NCBI GenBank assembly: GCA_035651595.1
Contig: DASRFJ010000089.1
Location: 1 to 9,998, forward strand
Direction of reading: 5' to 3'
DNA: 9,998 nucleotides
DNA from: JAFARZ01 sp035651595
GTDB taxonomy: Bacteria > Actinomycetota > Actinomycetes > Streptosporangiales > Streptosporangiaceae
In this document: positions 1-6,499 of the stretch, piece after piece
Position numbering within the stretch: the stretch's first letter is position 1
Layout: each line of letters begins with the position of its first letter
The notes under the pieces: generated by a model
What the model saw: only the letters and a program-made list of their open reading frames with translations
Told to the model about the DNA's origin: nothing
The model's database searches: none
Translations under genes and position numbers: made by a program

Positions 1-609
1 GATGGCCACCAGCACCAGGCTGGCGAGGAACGGGATCCGCCAGGCCCAAGCTTTGAACGCGCCTTCGGCGGACAGTGCGATGGCGGTCATCGCGCCAGTG
101 CCGAGCAGCAGCCCGATCGGCACGCCGATCTGCGGCCAGCTCGCCATGAGGCCGCGGCGGTTCTGCTTGCCCCACTCCATGGACAAAAGCACCGAACCGC
201 TCCACTCGCCGCCGACCGCGATGCCCTGCACCACGCGCAGCACCACGAGCAGGATGGGCGCCGCGATGCCGATGCTCACCGTGCCGGGCAGCACGCCCAC
301 CAGCGCGCTGCCGATCCCCATCATCAGCAGCGTGACGATCAGCGTCGCCTTGCGCCCGAGCCGGTCGCCCCAGTGGCCGAAGATCGCCGCGCCCACTGGG
401 CGCGCGGCGAACCCGACGGCGTACGTGGCGAACGAGGCCAGCGTGCCGGAGTAGGAGCTCGACTTGGGAAAGAACACCGCCGGGAACACGATCGCCGCGG
501 CCGTGCCGTAGAGGAAGAAGTCGTACCACTCGATCGAGGTGCCGACGATGCTGGCGGCCGCCGCGAGCCGGATCTGGCGCGCCCGGCCGGGCTGGTCAAC
601 GGACGTCAC
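1..609 (-). CDS. MFS transporter, metabolite:H+ symporter (MHS) type, partial
   Basis: This is the N-terminal 203 residues of a major facilitator superfamily permease; the gene continues past the left edge. Read on the minus strand from a GTG at 609-607, the frame stays open to base 1. Visible features are a short charged N-terminus, a first membrane segment starting near residue 15 with the family phrase SIEWYDFFLYG (about 25-35), and the MFS loop 2-3 signature GHWGDRLGRK (78-87). A later helix contains RVVQGIAVGGEWSG, typical of the MHS branch (shikimate, proline/betaine and dicarboxylate symporters such as ShiA and ProP). The start is supported by a purine-rich GGAAGGA a few bases upstream. 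Members import small carboxylates or osmolytes with protons across the cytoplasmic membrane; the substrate cannot be read here. It is divergent from the padR operon, so the two may share regulation. Family assignment is firm, substrate unknown. Confidence 0.9.
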   Translation of the reverse strand, partial: MTSVDQPGRARQIRLAAAASIVGTSIEWYDFFLYGTAAAIVFPAVFFPKSSSYSGTLASFATYAVGFAARPVGAAIFGHWGDRLGRKATLIVTLLMMGIGSALVGVLPGTVSIGIAAPILLVVLRVVQGIAVGGEWSGSVLLSMEWGKQNRRGLMASWPQIGVPIGLLLGTGAMTAIALSAEGAFKAWAWRIPFLASLVLVAI

Positions 610-706
610 TGGGGTTCCTTCCCGACCGTCCCCCGGCCGGTCTACGTGTCACATGCGCACACCGTAGAAACCCGCTCCTGACAACCAGTTACCCATCCCC
701 GTCCGG

Positions 707-716
707 TGGTTAACCA
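707..716. promoter_or_regulatory. 10-bp perfect palindrome in divergent intergenic region
   Basis: TGGTTAACCA is a perfect inverted repeat in the 173-bp gap between the MFS gene (minus) and padR (plus). It lies between both gene starts, where an operator would be expected. A short perfect palindrome can occur by chance, so this is only a candidate site. Confidence 0.25.
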
Positions 717-738
717 TTTTCCTGGCGCGACTATTACG

Positions 739-779
739 TTGACTGATATATTGGCCGACGTAGTAGGACGGGTGGAGGG
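739..779 (+). promoter_or_regulatory. Candidate padR promoter and ribosome binding site
   Basis: An AT-rich island in GC-rich DNA carries TGATATATT at 744-752, which reads as an extended -10 element (TG-N-TATATT), with TTGACT just before it at 739-744. A GGAGGG Shine-Dalgarno at 774-779 lies 3-4 bases ahead of the padR ATG. PadR regulators commonly bind AT-rich sequences at their own promoter, so this island may also hold the autoregulatory operator. That last point is inference. Confidence 0.4.
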
Positions 780-782
780 TTC

Positions 783-1112
783 ATGAGCAGTCGGGACGGG
801 CAGGACGTCCTGCGCCGCGTCGGCGAGGCGTCGGTGCTGATCCTGATCAGCCTCGCCGACGGGTCCAAACACGGCTATGCGCTGATCCAGGACATCAAGG
901 AAATCGCGGGCGTCGAGCTTGGCCCCGGCACGCTTTACGGCGCGCTGGACCGGCTTGAGCGGCTCGGCCTGATCGAGTCGCTGCCCGCCGACGACCGGCG
1001 CCATCCGTACCGCATCACGGTGCCCGGCGCGGCGGCACTCCGCGTGCACCTGGATGCGCTCGAACGGGTCAGCGCGGCCGGCCGGCTGCGGCTGCGGCTT
1101 GGCGGCATCTGA
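783..1112 (+). CDS. PadR family transcriptional regulator
   Basis: This is a 109-residue winged-helix DNA-binding protein. The PadR N-terminal domain fills almost the whole protein: VLILISLADGSKHGYALIQDI (recognition-domain entry), then the diagnostic LGPGTLYGALDRLERLGLIES, then the wing DDRRHPYRITVPGAAAL. The length fits the short PadR subclass, which has only a brief C-terminal dimerisation helix. The ATG at 783 has a GGAGGG just upstream. Its TGA overlaps the ATG of the next gene (TGATG at 1110-1114), so the two are translationally coupled. In actinomycetes such regulators often repress their own operon and respond to membrane or drug stress; the ligand here is unknown. Identification of the family is secure. 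Confidence 0.95.
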   Translation: MSSRDGQDVLRRVGEASVLILISLADGSKHGYALIQDIKEIAGVELGPGTLYGALDRLERLGLIESLPADDRRHPYRITVPGAAALRVHLDALERVSAAGRLRLRLGGI

Positions 1113-1510
1113 TGGCTGGCCTGGTCGCGATCGCGCTGCGGTGTTACCCGGCGCGCTGGCGGCAGCGGCACGGCGAGGAGGCCGCCGAACTGGCCGCGCT
1201 GCTCATCAGGGATGGCGCCCCGGCGGGCTCGATCGCCTGGAGTTACCTGGCCGGCGCGGCGCGGGAATGGCTGACGCCGCGCCTTGACCGGCGGTTCAGC
1301 GCGGCGGCCGTCGCGGTGCTGATAGCGGTCTGTTCGGTCGGCGCTTCGGCGGGGCTGGTCGCCTCGGCGGCGCCGGCCAGGGCGGCCGGCCCGAGTCAGG
1401 CGCGCGGGCCCGCGCATTGCCGGCCCTTGGCCGGCCCGCCCCGCGTGGGCCCTGCCACCGGCCGGCCGCAGGTGTTCCTCTGGGAGGCCGGACATGACCG
1501 ATCCTGCTGA
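1112..1510 (+). CDS. Small single-helix membrane protein of the PadR-associated 'YPxRWRxRxGEE' type
   Basis: This 132-residue protein of unknown function has three parts. Residues 10-60 form a cytosolic helical region starting RCYPARWRQRHGEEAAELAALL, a signature I associate with actinobacterial membrane proteins encoded next to PadR genes (HAAS-like context). Residues about 63-87 form one hydrophobic Ala/Val-rich helix. The tail (88-132) is Pro/Gly/Arg-rich and low complexity, ending in Cys. The end of the helix reads ASAAPARA, which resembles an A-x-A leader peptidase site, notable because the next gene is a signal peptidase. The ATG overlaps the padR stop by one base, and its own end overlaps the lepB start by 17 bases, so all three sit in one operon. 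A role as membrane partner or sensor for PadR is inference. Confidence 0.75.
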   Translation: MAGLVAIALRCYPARWRQRHGEEAAELAALLIRDGAPAGSIAWSYLAGAAREWLTPRLDRRFSAAAVAVLIAVCSVGASAGLVASAAPARAAGPSQARGPAHCRPLAGPPRVGPATGRPQVFLWEAGHDRSC

Positions 1511-2096
1511 GGCTGATCCGGTTACGCCGGGACCGCGACCGCGCTGGCGCCGGGTGCTGATCGAGTCGGCCGCCACCGTCCTGGTCGCGGTGCTGCTGGC
1601 CGGCGGGATCCGGACGTTCGTGTTCCAGCCGTTCTTCATCCCCAGCGCGTCCATGCAGCCGACGCTCGGCGTGTACGACCGGATCCTGGTGCAGAAGGCG
1701 TTCTTCAGCTGGCATGACGTCCGCGAGGGCGACATCGTGGTGTTCCGCCGCCCGCCGCTCGAGAATTGCGGCCCGCAGGACGGCGACGACCTGGTCAAGC
1801 GCGTCATCGCGCTGCCGGGGCAGACGATCTACTCCTCGGGCAACAACATCTACATAAACGGGCGGCTGCTCGCTGAACCCTATCTTCCTAACGACGATCC
1901 CCTTGGCCCTCCCATACCGAATTCGAGCAGCCAGCATCCGTACCGCGTGCCGGCCGGCGAGTTCTACGTGCTTGGCGACAACAGGGGCGACTCGTGCGAC
2001 AGCCGGTACTGGGGACCGATCACCGGCGCGAGCATGATCGGCAAGGTGGTGCTGACCTGGTGGCGCAACAGTCATCCGGACTTTCACGTGTTCTGA
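1494..2096 (+). CDS. lepB: Signal peptidase I
   Basis: This 200-residue type I leader peptidase (S26 family) cleaves signal peptides from exported proteins on the outer face of the cytoplasmic membrane. A cytosolic N-terminus of about 20 residues precedes one membrane anchor (about 22-42). Catalytic motifs are intact: PSASMQPTL with nucleophile Ser53, then DLVKRVIALPG with general base Lys102 (49 residues apart, normal spacing), then the GDNRGDSCDSRYWGP box at 161-175. The ATG at 1494 has GGGAGG at 1482-1487. It overlaps the preceding membrane-protein gene by 17 bases, placing it in the padR operon. This is unusual: housekeeping lepB genes usually sit elsewhere (for example near rplS/rnhB), so this may be an extra, regulated paralog. 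I see no sign of inactivation. Confidence 0.95.
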   Translation: MTDPAEADPVTPGPRPRWRRVLIESAATVLVAVLLAGGIRTFVFQPFFIPSASMQPTLGVYDRILVQKAFFSWHDVREGDIVVFRRPPLENCGPQDGDDLVKRVIALPGQTIYSSGNNIYINGRLLAEPYLPNDDPLGPPIPNSSSQHPYRVPAGEFYVLGDNRGDSCDSRYWGPITGASMIGKVVLTWWRNSHPDFHVF

Positions 2097-2168
2097 CCGC
2101 TCTGCGCGTGTCACAACCGCGGGTGCTGCCTTGTCTTCGAGGGAAAGCACTATGCGGAAGGAAAGCTC

Positions 2169-3131
2169 ATGCGAGTCTTCGTCACGGGCGCGACCGGAGC
2201 GCTGGGACGGCACCTGGTTCCCGGGCTGATAGCGGCGGGCCACGAGGTCACCGCCACCACGAGGACGATTGGCAAGGTCGCCCAGCTGCGCGAAGCCGGC
2301 GCGGCGCCGGTGATTCTCGACGGGCTGGATCGCGATGTGGTGATCGCGGCGGTGCGGGCCGCCGCACCGGACGTGATCGTTCACGAGATGACGGCGCTGG
2401 CGGACATGCGGAGCCTGCGTAAGCCCGACCGTGCGTTCGCCGCCACGAACGAACTCCGGACTCGCGGAACCGACAACCTGCTGGCGGCCGCCGCGCTGGC
2501 GGGCACTCGCCGGGTCGTCGCGCAAGGCTACGCCGGCGCCGGGCCGGACACGCGTGTCCGGTCCGGCGGCGTGAAGACCGAAGAAGATCCGCTCGGCTGG
2601 CGGGCGATCCCGTCGGCGACGCGGTCTTCGGCGGCGATCACGTATGTGCACAAGGCAGTGCCGCAGGAGGTGCCGGAGGGAATCGTGCTGCGCTATGGCA
2701 CCTTCTACGGGCCGGGTTCGTCGGACTTTCTGGTGGCGGCGGTGCGTAAGCGGCAGGTGCCGGTGATCGGCGGCGGGACCGGGGTCTGGTCGTTCATCGA
2801 GATCACCGACGCCGCGGCGGCGACGGTCGCGGCGGTCGGCGGTGGCGCGCCTGGCGTGTACAACGTCGTGGACGACGACCCGGCGCCGGTCGCGCAGTGG
2901 CTGCCGTACCTGGCCCAGCTGGCGGGCGCGAAGCCGCCGCTGCACATGCCGGCTTGGCTTGGGAGGATGCTGGCCGGGGAGTTCGTCGTGGCCCAGATGA
3001 CCACCTCGCGTGGGTACGCGAACCAGAAGGCACGCAAGGAACTCGGCTGGCAGCCGCGGTATCCGAGCTGGCGGGAGGGATTCCGTGCCTGGATCCACGC
3101 CGATAAGCGGAAGGATGAAACCAGTGACTGA
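2169..3131 (+). CDS. Atypical extended SDR: NAD(P)-dependent epimerase/dehydratase-family protein
   Basis: This 320-residue Rossmann-fold protein starts MRVFVTGATGALGRHL, with the dinucleotide-binding TGATGALG at residues 6-13. Further family landmarks are VIVHEMTAL after strand 4, the conserved GIVLRYGTFYGPGS segment, FIEITDAAAATVAAV and GVYNVVDDDP, and a C-terminal cap ending ARKELGWQPRYPSWREGF. This order matches NAD-dependent epimerase/reductase proteins (extended SDR). The usual catalytic Tyr-x-x-x-Lys is not recognisable: the region where it is expected reads GYAGAGPD and later ITYVHKAV. The protein may therefore be an atypical SDR with altered or binding-only function. GGAAGG at 2156-2161 sets the ATG at 2169. 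The stop overlaps the next gene's GTG by 8 bases. Substrate is unknown; the neighbouring NTF2-like gene suggests a paired enzymatic function (inference). Confidence 0.88.
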   Translation: MRVFVTGATGALGRHLVPGLIAAGHEVTATTRTIGKVAQLREAGAAPVILDGLDRDVVIAAVRAAAPDVIVHEMTALADMRSLRKPDRAFAATNELRTRGTDNLLAAAALAGTRRVVAQGYAGAGPDTRVRSGGVKTEEDPLGWRAIPSATRSSAAITYVHKAVPQEVPEGIVLRYGTFYGPGSSDFLVAAVRKRQVPVIGGGTGVWSFIEITDAAAATVAAVGGGAPGVYNVVDDDPAPVAQWLPYLAQLAGAKPPLHMPAWLGRMLAGEFVVAQMTTSRGYANQKARKELGWQPRYPSWREGFRAWIHADKRKDETSD

Positions 3132-3558
3132 CTTTCAGGAGATCGCCGACCGCGTCGAGATCGAGGCGCTGCGCGGCGAGTTCACCGACTCGGCGATGAT
3201 GCGCGATCGCGCCCGCATGGCATCGCTGTTCACCCCCGACGGCGTGCTGCGGATGCCCAACATTCCCGTCGAGCTGGTCGGACGTGAGCAGATCCGCGCC
3301 GGCGGCGAGCGGCTGCAGGAACAATGGGAGCTGTTCGTGCAGACCACTCACCCGGGGACGATCCAGCTTGACGGGGACGCCGCGACCGGCCGAGCCTACA
3401 TGCAGGAGCTGGTGCGCACCCGCGATGGGCGCCAGGGACTGAACTTCGCCATTTACCACGACCGCTATCAGCGGACGCCGGAAGGCTGGAAGTTCACCGA
3501 GCGGGTCTACGAGGAAAGGTACGTGGACACCAGCCCGCTGGGGGGTTCGGCGCCATAG
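3124..3558 (+). CDS. NTF2/SnoaL-like protein (first copy)
   Basis: This 144-residue protein of the nuclear transport factor 2-like superfamily has a cone-shaped alpha+beta barrel used as isomerase, cyclase, hydrolase or binding domain. The N-terminal helix pair VEIEALRGEFTDSAMMRDRARMASLFTPDG (about 11-40) is characteristic, followed by beta strands through GRAYMQELV and NFAIYHDRYQRTPEGWKFTERVY. The chosen start is GTG at 3124, because GGAAGGA at 3109-3115 is 8 bases upstream. An in-frame ATG at 3115 has no comparable ribosome binding site and would add MKP. The gene overlaps the SDR stop by 8 bases, so the two are coupled. The reaction is unknown. NTF2-like proteins beside oxidoreductases often act on small ring or polyketide-like compounds, but nothing here proves that. 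Confidence 0.85.
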   Translation: MTDFQEIADRVEIEALRGEFTDSAMMRDRARMASLFTPDGVLRMPNIPVELVGREQIRAGGERLQEQWELFVQTTHPGTIQLDGDAATGRAYMQELVRTRDGRQGLNFAIYHDRYQRTPEGWKFTERVYEERYVDTSPLGGSAP

Positions 3559-3694
3559 CTAAATCCGTCATCGCGGTTGCGCTGTTCCTGTGCTACTGGC
3601 GCCAGGCTCCGCCCGCGAGCGCCGTGACGTGCCCGCACCCCGGCAAATCCCAACATTTGCCCCACTCTGCGCACGTCGACAGCGGCGCCAGATT

Positions 3695-3740
3695 ATTGCG
3701 GACACTTACCCCCCGATCCGGGGGGGTAAGTGTCCGCAAT
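3695..3740. repeat. Perfect inverted repeat, 20-bp arms, 6-base loop
   Basis: The left arm (3695-3714) begins ATTGCGGACACTTACC and runs into six C; the right arm (3721-3740) is its exact reverse complement. The loop is GATCCG. Twenty uninterrupted pairs would fold into a very stable hairpin in RNA from either strand. The position between convergent genes suggests a bidirectional transcription terminator, although no T-run follows on either side. Two insertion-sequence ends joined head to head, or a dispersed REP-like element, would look the same. Confidence 0.75.
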
Positions 3741-3749
3741 GATTTCTGA

Positions 3750-3872
3750 TCACCTTCTAGACATAGAGCTATCATCGAAATTAAGGACAAAACGGGCACT
3801 ACGGGCAAGCTGCATGACGAGCAGGGCGAGCTGATTCACGCGACGATCGAGTTTCTAGCTACTGCTCCGTAG
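3750..3872 (+). pseudogene. Possible gene remnant (coding-like tail without a start)
   Basis: One plus-strand frame is open from a stop at 3747-3749 to a TAG at 3870-3872 and reads IIEIKDKTGTTGKL, then HDEQGELIHATIEF, then LATAP. It has no ATG or GTG, so it cannot be a normal complete gene. Third-position G/C across the last 30 codons is about 70 percent, lower than neighbouring genes but not random-looking, and the residue mix looks like soluble protein. It starts just after the long palindrome. I do not recognise the family. It may be the 3' end of a gene lost to insertion or deletion, or chance. Confidence 0.25.
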
Positions 3873-4077
3873 CACGCACAAATCGTTACTAAATGTGTGT
3901 ACCAGAACCTGTATCGTGAAGGTTGCGGCGGTGCCGCGCCATCGGCATCCCCCCCTGCCGACGGCCCGTAACGTCTGGCCGCGCGATCCCCCCGCCCGCG
4001 CGCTGGGCAGCACCGCCGCACTTTTCATGCCCCTTTGTCCCCCGCGCGCGTTGCCACGAACAGGCCAACAGCCGCTG

Positions 4078-5370
4078 TCAGGCGGCGCGGAGGGCTTCGT
4101 GGAAGTCGTCCTCGGGGTGCTCGAGGGAGGTGAGCTGGGCCGTCTCGCGGCGGAAGAACAGCGCGAGCGTCCAGTCGGCGAGCACCCGCGCCTTGTGGCT
4201 GAGCGTGGGCACCCAGAACAGGTGGTACACGCGGTGCGCCAGCCAGCCGGCGAAGCCGGTCAGCCTGATCTGGTAGACCTGCGCGACGCCCTGGTGGTGG
4301 CCCAGCCCGGCGACCGAGCCGAGGTAAGCGTGCTTGTATGGCTTGAGCTGACCGCCGCGGATGAAGGCGATGATGTTCCGGGCCAGCGTCTTGGTCTGCC
4401 GGACCGCGTGCTGCGCGTTCGGCGCACAGAACTCACCGGGCCTGGTCAGGTCCGGGACGGCCGCGATGTCGCCGGCCGCGAACACGCCCGGCACGCCGGT
4501 GACGGCCAGGTCCGCGCCGACTTGGATCCGGCCCGACTTGTCGGCCGGCAGGCCAGCCGATGCGCCCAGCGGGCTCGGCCGGACCCCGGCCGCCCAGACG
4601 AGAGTTCCCGCCGCGAGTTCGGTCCCGTCGTCCAGTAGCACGGTGCCGCGCGCGGCCGAGGCGAGCCTGGTGTGCAGCCGCACGTCGACCCCGCGTCGCC
4701 GCAGCGCGCGCAGCGTCCACTGGCCGAGCCGCTCGTCGAGTTCGGGCAGGATCCGGCCGGTCGCCTCCACCAGCACCCAGCGCAGCTCCGACCGGTCCAG
4801 CGCCGGGTGGAACCGCACCGCCTCGTCGGCGAGCCCTTGCAGTTCGGCGAGCGCCTCCACGCCGGCGAACCCGCCGCCGATCACGACGAAGCGCAGCGCC
4901 GCCGCGCGGGCGGCGGGGTCGTCGGTCGACGCCGCCATGGCGAGCTGACCGAGCACGTGATTGCGCAGGTGCACCGCCTCGCCTACCGTCTTGAACCCCG
5001 CGCCGTACTCCGCCAGCCCGTCGACCGGCAGCACCCGCGACACCGATCCGGCCGCCATCACCAGCACGTCATAGTGCAGTATCCGCTCCGGGCCCTGGGC
5101 CGGGGCGAACACCGCCTGATGCGCGGCGCGGTCGATGCTGACGATCTTGCCGGTCAGCACCCTGGTGCGCCGCAGCACCCGCGGCAGCGGCGCGATGACG
5201 TGCCGCGGCTCCACCGAACCGCCGGCCGCTTCCGCCAGGAACGGCTGGTAGGTCATGTAACCGCGCGGATCCACCACGGTGACCGTGGCCTCGCCGCGCC
5301 GCAGCAGCCGCTCCAGGCGCCGCGCCGTGTACATCCCGATGTAACCGCCGCCCACAATCAAGATCTCCAT
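4078..5370 (-). CDS. NAD(P)/FAD-dependent oxidoreductase, type II NADH dehydrogenase-like
   Basis: This 430-residue two-dinucleotide-binding flavoprotein of the NDH-2 family moves electrons from NADH to quinone at the inner membrane face without pumping protons. The FAD site GGGYIG is at 7-12, an acidic strand end VTVVDPRG at about 30-37, the second nucleotide site VVIGGGFAGVEA at 162-173, and the FAD-contacting GVFAAGDIA at 295-303. The quinone-side motif AQHAVRQ (319-325) resembles the family AQxAxQQ, but its first Gln is Arg. The C-terminal region about 371-407 (FAGWLAHRVYHLFW..., ADWTLALFF) is the expected amphipathic membrane-attachment part. Length is normal. GAGGAG (5376-5381, complement) sets the ATG at 5370. 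The start overlaps the end of lysR by 13 bases, so it may be co-transcribed with it. Exact donor and acceptor are unproven. Confidence 0.9.
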   Translation of the reverse strand: MEILIVGGGYIGMYTARRLERLLRRGEATVTVVDPRGYMTYQPFLAEAAGGSVEPRHVIAPLPRVLRRTRVLTGKIVSIDRAAHQAVFAPAQGPERILHYDVLVMAAGSVSRVLPVDGLAEYGAGFKTVGEAVHLRNHVLGQLAMAASTDDPAARAAALRFVVIGGGFAGVEALAELQGLADEAVRFHPALDRSELRWVLVEATGRILPELDERLGQWTLRALRRRGVDVRLHTRLASAARGTVLLDDGTELAAGTLVWAAGVRPSPLGASAGLPADKSGRIQVGADLAVTGVPGVFAAGDIAAVPDLTRPGEFCAPNAQHAVRQTKTLARNIIAFIRGGQLKPYKHAYLGSVAGLGHHQGVAQVYQIRLTGFAGWLAHRVYHLFWVPTLSHKARVLADWTLALFFRRETAQLTSLEHPEDDFHEALRAA

Positions 5371-6413
5371 GACGACTCCTCTGTCCTACCGTTCCACCAG
5401 GTATGACCGGGCGGCGCGGCCGGGCGTGACGCCGGGGGATGTGAGGTAAGGCACTGTCCGGATCGTGTCACCACCGCACGTTCGGTACTAATGACATCGG
5501 GGCCGGGCAGCCAGTCAGCGCCGGGACGGTATTCCAGCCAGCGCGCGTCGCGCGCGGCGGCGGCGAACGCGTCGAGCAGGGCCGGCAGCAGCGGGTGGTG
5601 ATCGTCTCCGCGCCAGATGAGCGACCAGGCGTACAGCGGGACGGGATCGGCGAGCGGGATCGTCACCACACCCGCGGCCGGCCCGGCGACCTCCGCGGGC
5701 AACACGGTGAAGGCCCGCGGGTCCGCGCGGACCCGGTCCAGCAGGTGCCGCAGGCCGAGGTTGGTGCCGTAGGACCGTGCGGCGATCCCGAAGGCGTCGG
5801 CGAAGCGGGTCAGGAAGTCAAGCCGCTCCCCCGCAGCGGGAAATACCAGCGTGCCGCCGCTCAGCTCGGCCGGCCGCAGCGCGTCGCGACTCGCCAGCTC
5901 ATGGTGCGCGGACAGGACCGCGTCCACCGGCTCGAGCCGGACGAGCCGGTGCACCAGCCCGCCGCCGGTCACGCCCTCCGGATACACCCGGCCGAATCCC
6001 GCGTCGATCTCCTCCCGGGCCAGCGCGCTGACCGCGGCCACCAGATCGCGTGCCTGGCCAGGATCCACGGGAAGGTCCGGGACCAGGCTCAGCGCCTGAC
6101 GGACGGTGCGCATCGGCAGGAACAGGTGGCCCCACGCGTCGAGCCGCAGCGGCCGTTCCTCCTGCCGGGCCGCGGCGACCGCGGCCTCGCCCGCGGCCAC
6201 CAGCCGGCGGGCCGGATCGAGGAACCGGCGTCCCGCGGCGGTGAGCGTCACACCGCCCACGCCACGGTTCAGCAGCCGCACGCCGAGGTCCGCCTCGAGC
6301 CTGGCGATCCGCTTGGACAGCGCCTGCTGGCTTATCGACAGCCCGGCGGCGGCCCGCCCGAAATGCCCCGCGTCCACTGCCGCGACGAACGCCCGCACCT
6401 GCGCCAGGTCCAT
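5358..6413 (-). CDS. LysR family transcriptional regulator
   Basis: This 351-residue LysR-type regulator starts MDLAQVRAFVAAVDAGHFGRAAAGL, with a helix-turn-helix through SISQQALSKRIARLEADLGVRLLNR (residues about 28-58) and a linker helix to about 90. The rest is the substrate-binding effector domain. I start it at ATG 6413, which has GAGGGCGG upstream and gives the canonical LysR N-terminus. An in-frame TTG at 6440 would add nine residues but lacks a properly spaced ribosome binding site. The effector domain appears to end near DARWLEYRPGADWLP, leaving a tail of about 40 Pro/Ser/Thr-rich residues, longer than usual for the roughly 300-residue family. Its last codons overlap the NDH-2-like gene. 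It is divergent from the quinone oxidoreductase gene, the classic LysR arrangement, so that operon is the likely target. Confidence 0.93.
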   Translation of the reverse strand: MDLAQVRAFVAAVDAGHFGRAAAGLSISQQALSKRIARLEADLGVRLLNRGVGGVTLTAAGRRFLDPARRLVAAGEAAVAAARQEERPLRLDAWGHLFLPMRTVRQALSLVPDLPVDPGQARDLVAAVSALAREEIDAGFGRVYPEGVTGGGLVHRLVRLEPVDAVLSAHHELASRDALRPAELSGGTLVFPAAGERLDFLTRFADAFGIAARSYGTNLGLRHLLDRVRADPRAFTVLPAEVAGPAAGVVTIPLADPVPLYAWSLIWRGDDHHPLLPALLDAFAAAARDARWLEYRPGADWLPGPDVISTERAVVTRSGQCLTSHPPASRPAAPPGHTWWNGRTEESSWRS

Positions 6414-6436
6414 CTGGACCGCCCTCGGGAGGATCG

Positions 6437-6451
6437 ACAACCTTTGGTTGT
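6437..6451. promoter_or_regulatory. Candidate LysR operator in the divergent promoter region
   Basis: ACAACC-TTT-GGTTGT is an inverted repeat with perfect 6-bp arms around a 3-base centre, placed in the 86-bp gap between lysR and the divergently read quinone oxidoreductase gene. A second AACCTT occurs at 6454-6459, after the AACCTT within this repeat (6439-6444). LysR proteins bind such dyads between themselves and their target. The site is a candidate by position and symmetry; a T-N11-A core is not clear. Confidence 0.45.
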
Positions 6452-6499
6452 TGAACCTTCCTGAGGGGTGTTGGATTCCCCGGGCCGGGACGAGGTGTC

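Larger units (their letters stand above)
3559..4077. other. 519-bp intergenic region between convergent genes
   Basis: No convincing complete gene lies here. It separates the NTF2-like gene (plus) from the NDH-2-like gene (minus), so termination signals are expected. It holds a 10-bp palindrome CTGGCGCCAG (3596-3605), the long perfect palindrome at 3695-3740, a coding-like remnant at 3750-3872, and AT-richer DNA at roughly 3720-3920 than in the flanking genes. The last 150 bases before 4078 are GC-rich and featureless to my reading. Confidence 0.6.

Noticed and set aside
1296..3098. A 600-codon open frame on the minus strand opposite lepB and the SDR gene
   Set aside because: It is the mirror of two clearly identified plus-strand genes, is Arg/Pro/His-rich with no recognisable domain, and has no good ribosome binding site. 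Long antisense frames are common in high-GC DNA.
3593..3808. 71-codon minus-strand frame across the long palindrome
   Set aside because: It reads through both palindrome arms, shows no domain and has no convincing ribosome binding site.
4672..5406. Plus-strand open frame opposite the NDH-2-like gene
   Set aside because: His/Arg/Gln-rich shadow; the minus strand carries all FAD/NAD motifs.
6414..6440. TTG start extending LysR by nine residues
   Set aside because: The canonical LysR N-terminus begins at the ATG at 6413 with a better-placed ribosome binding site. The extension would also cover the likely operator.
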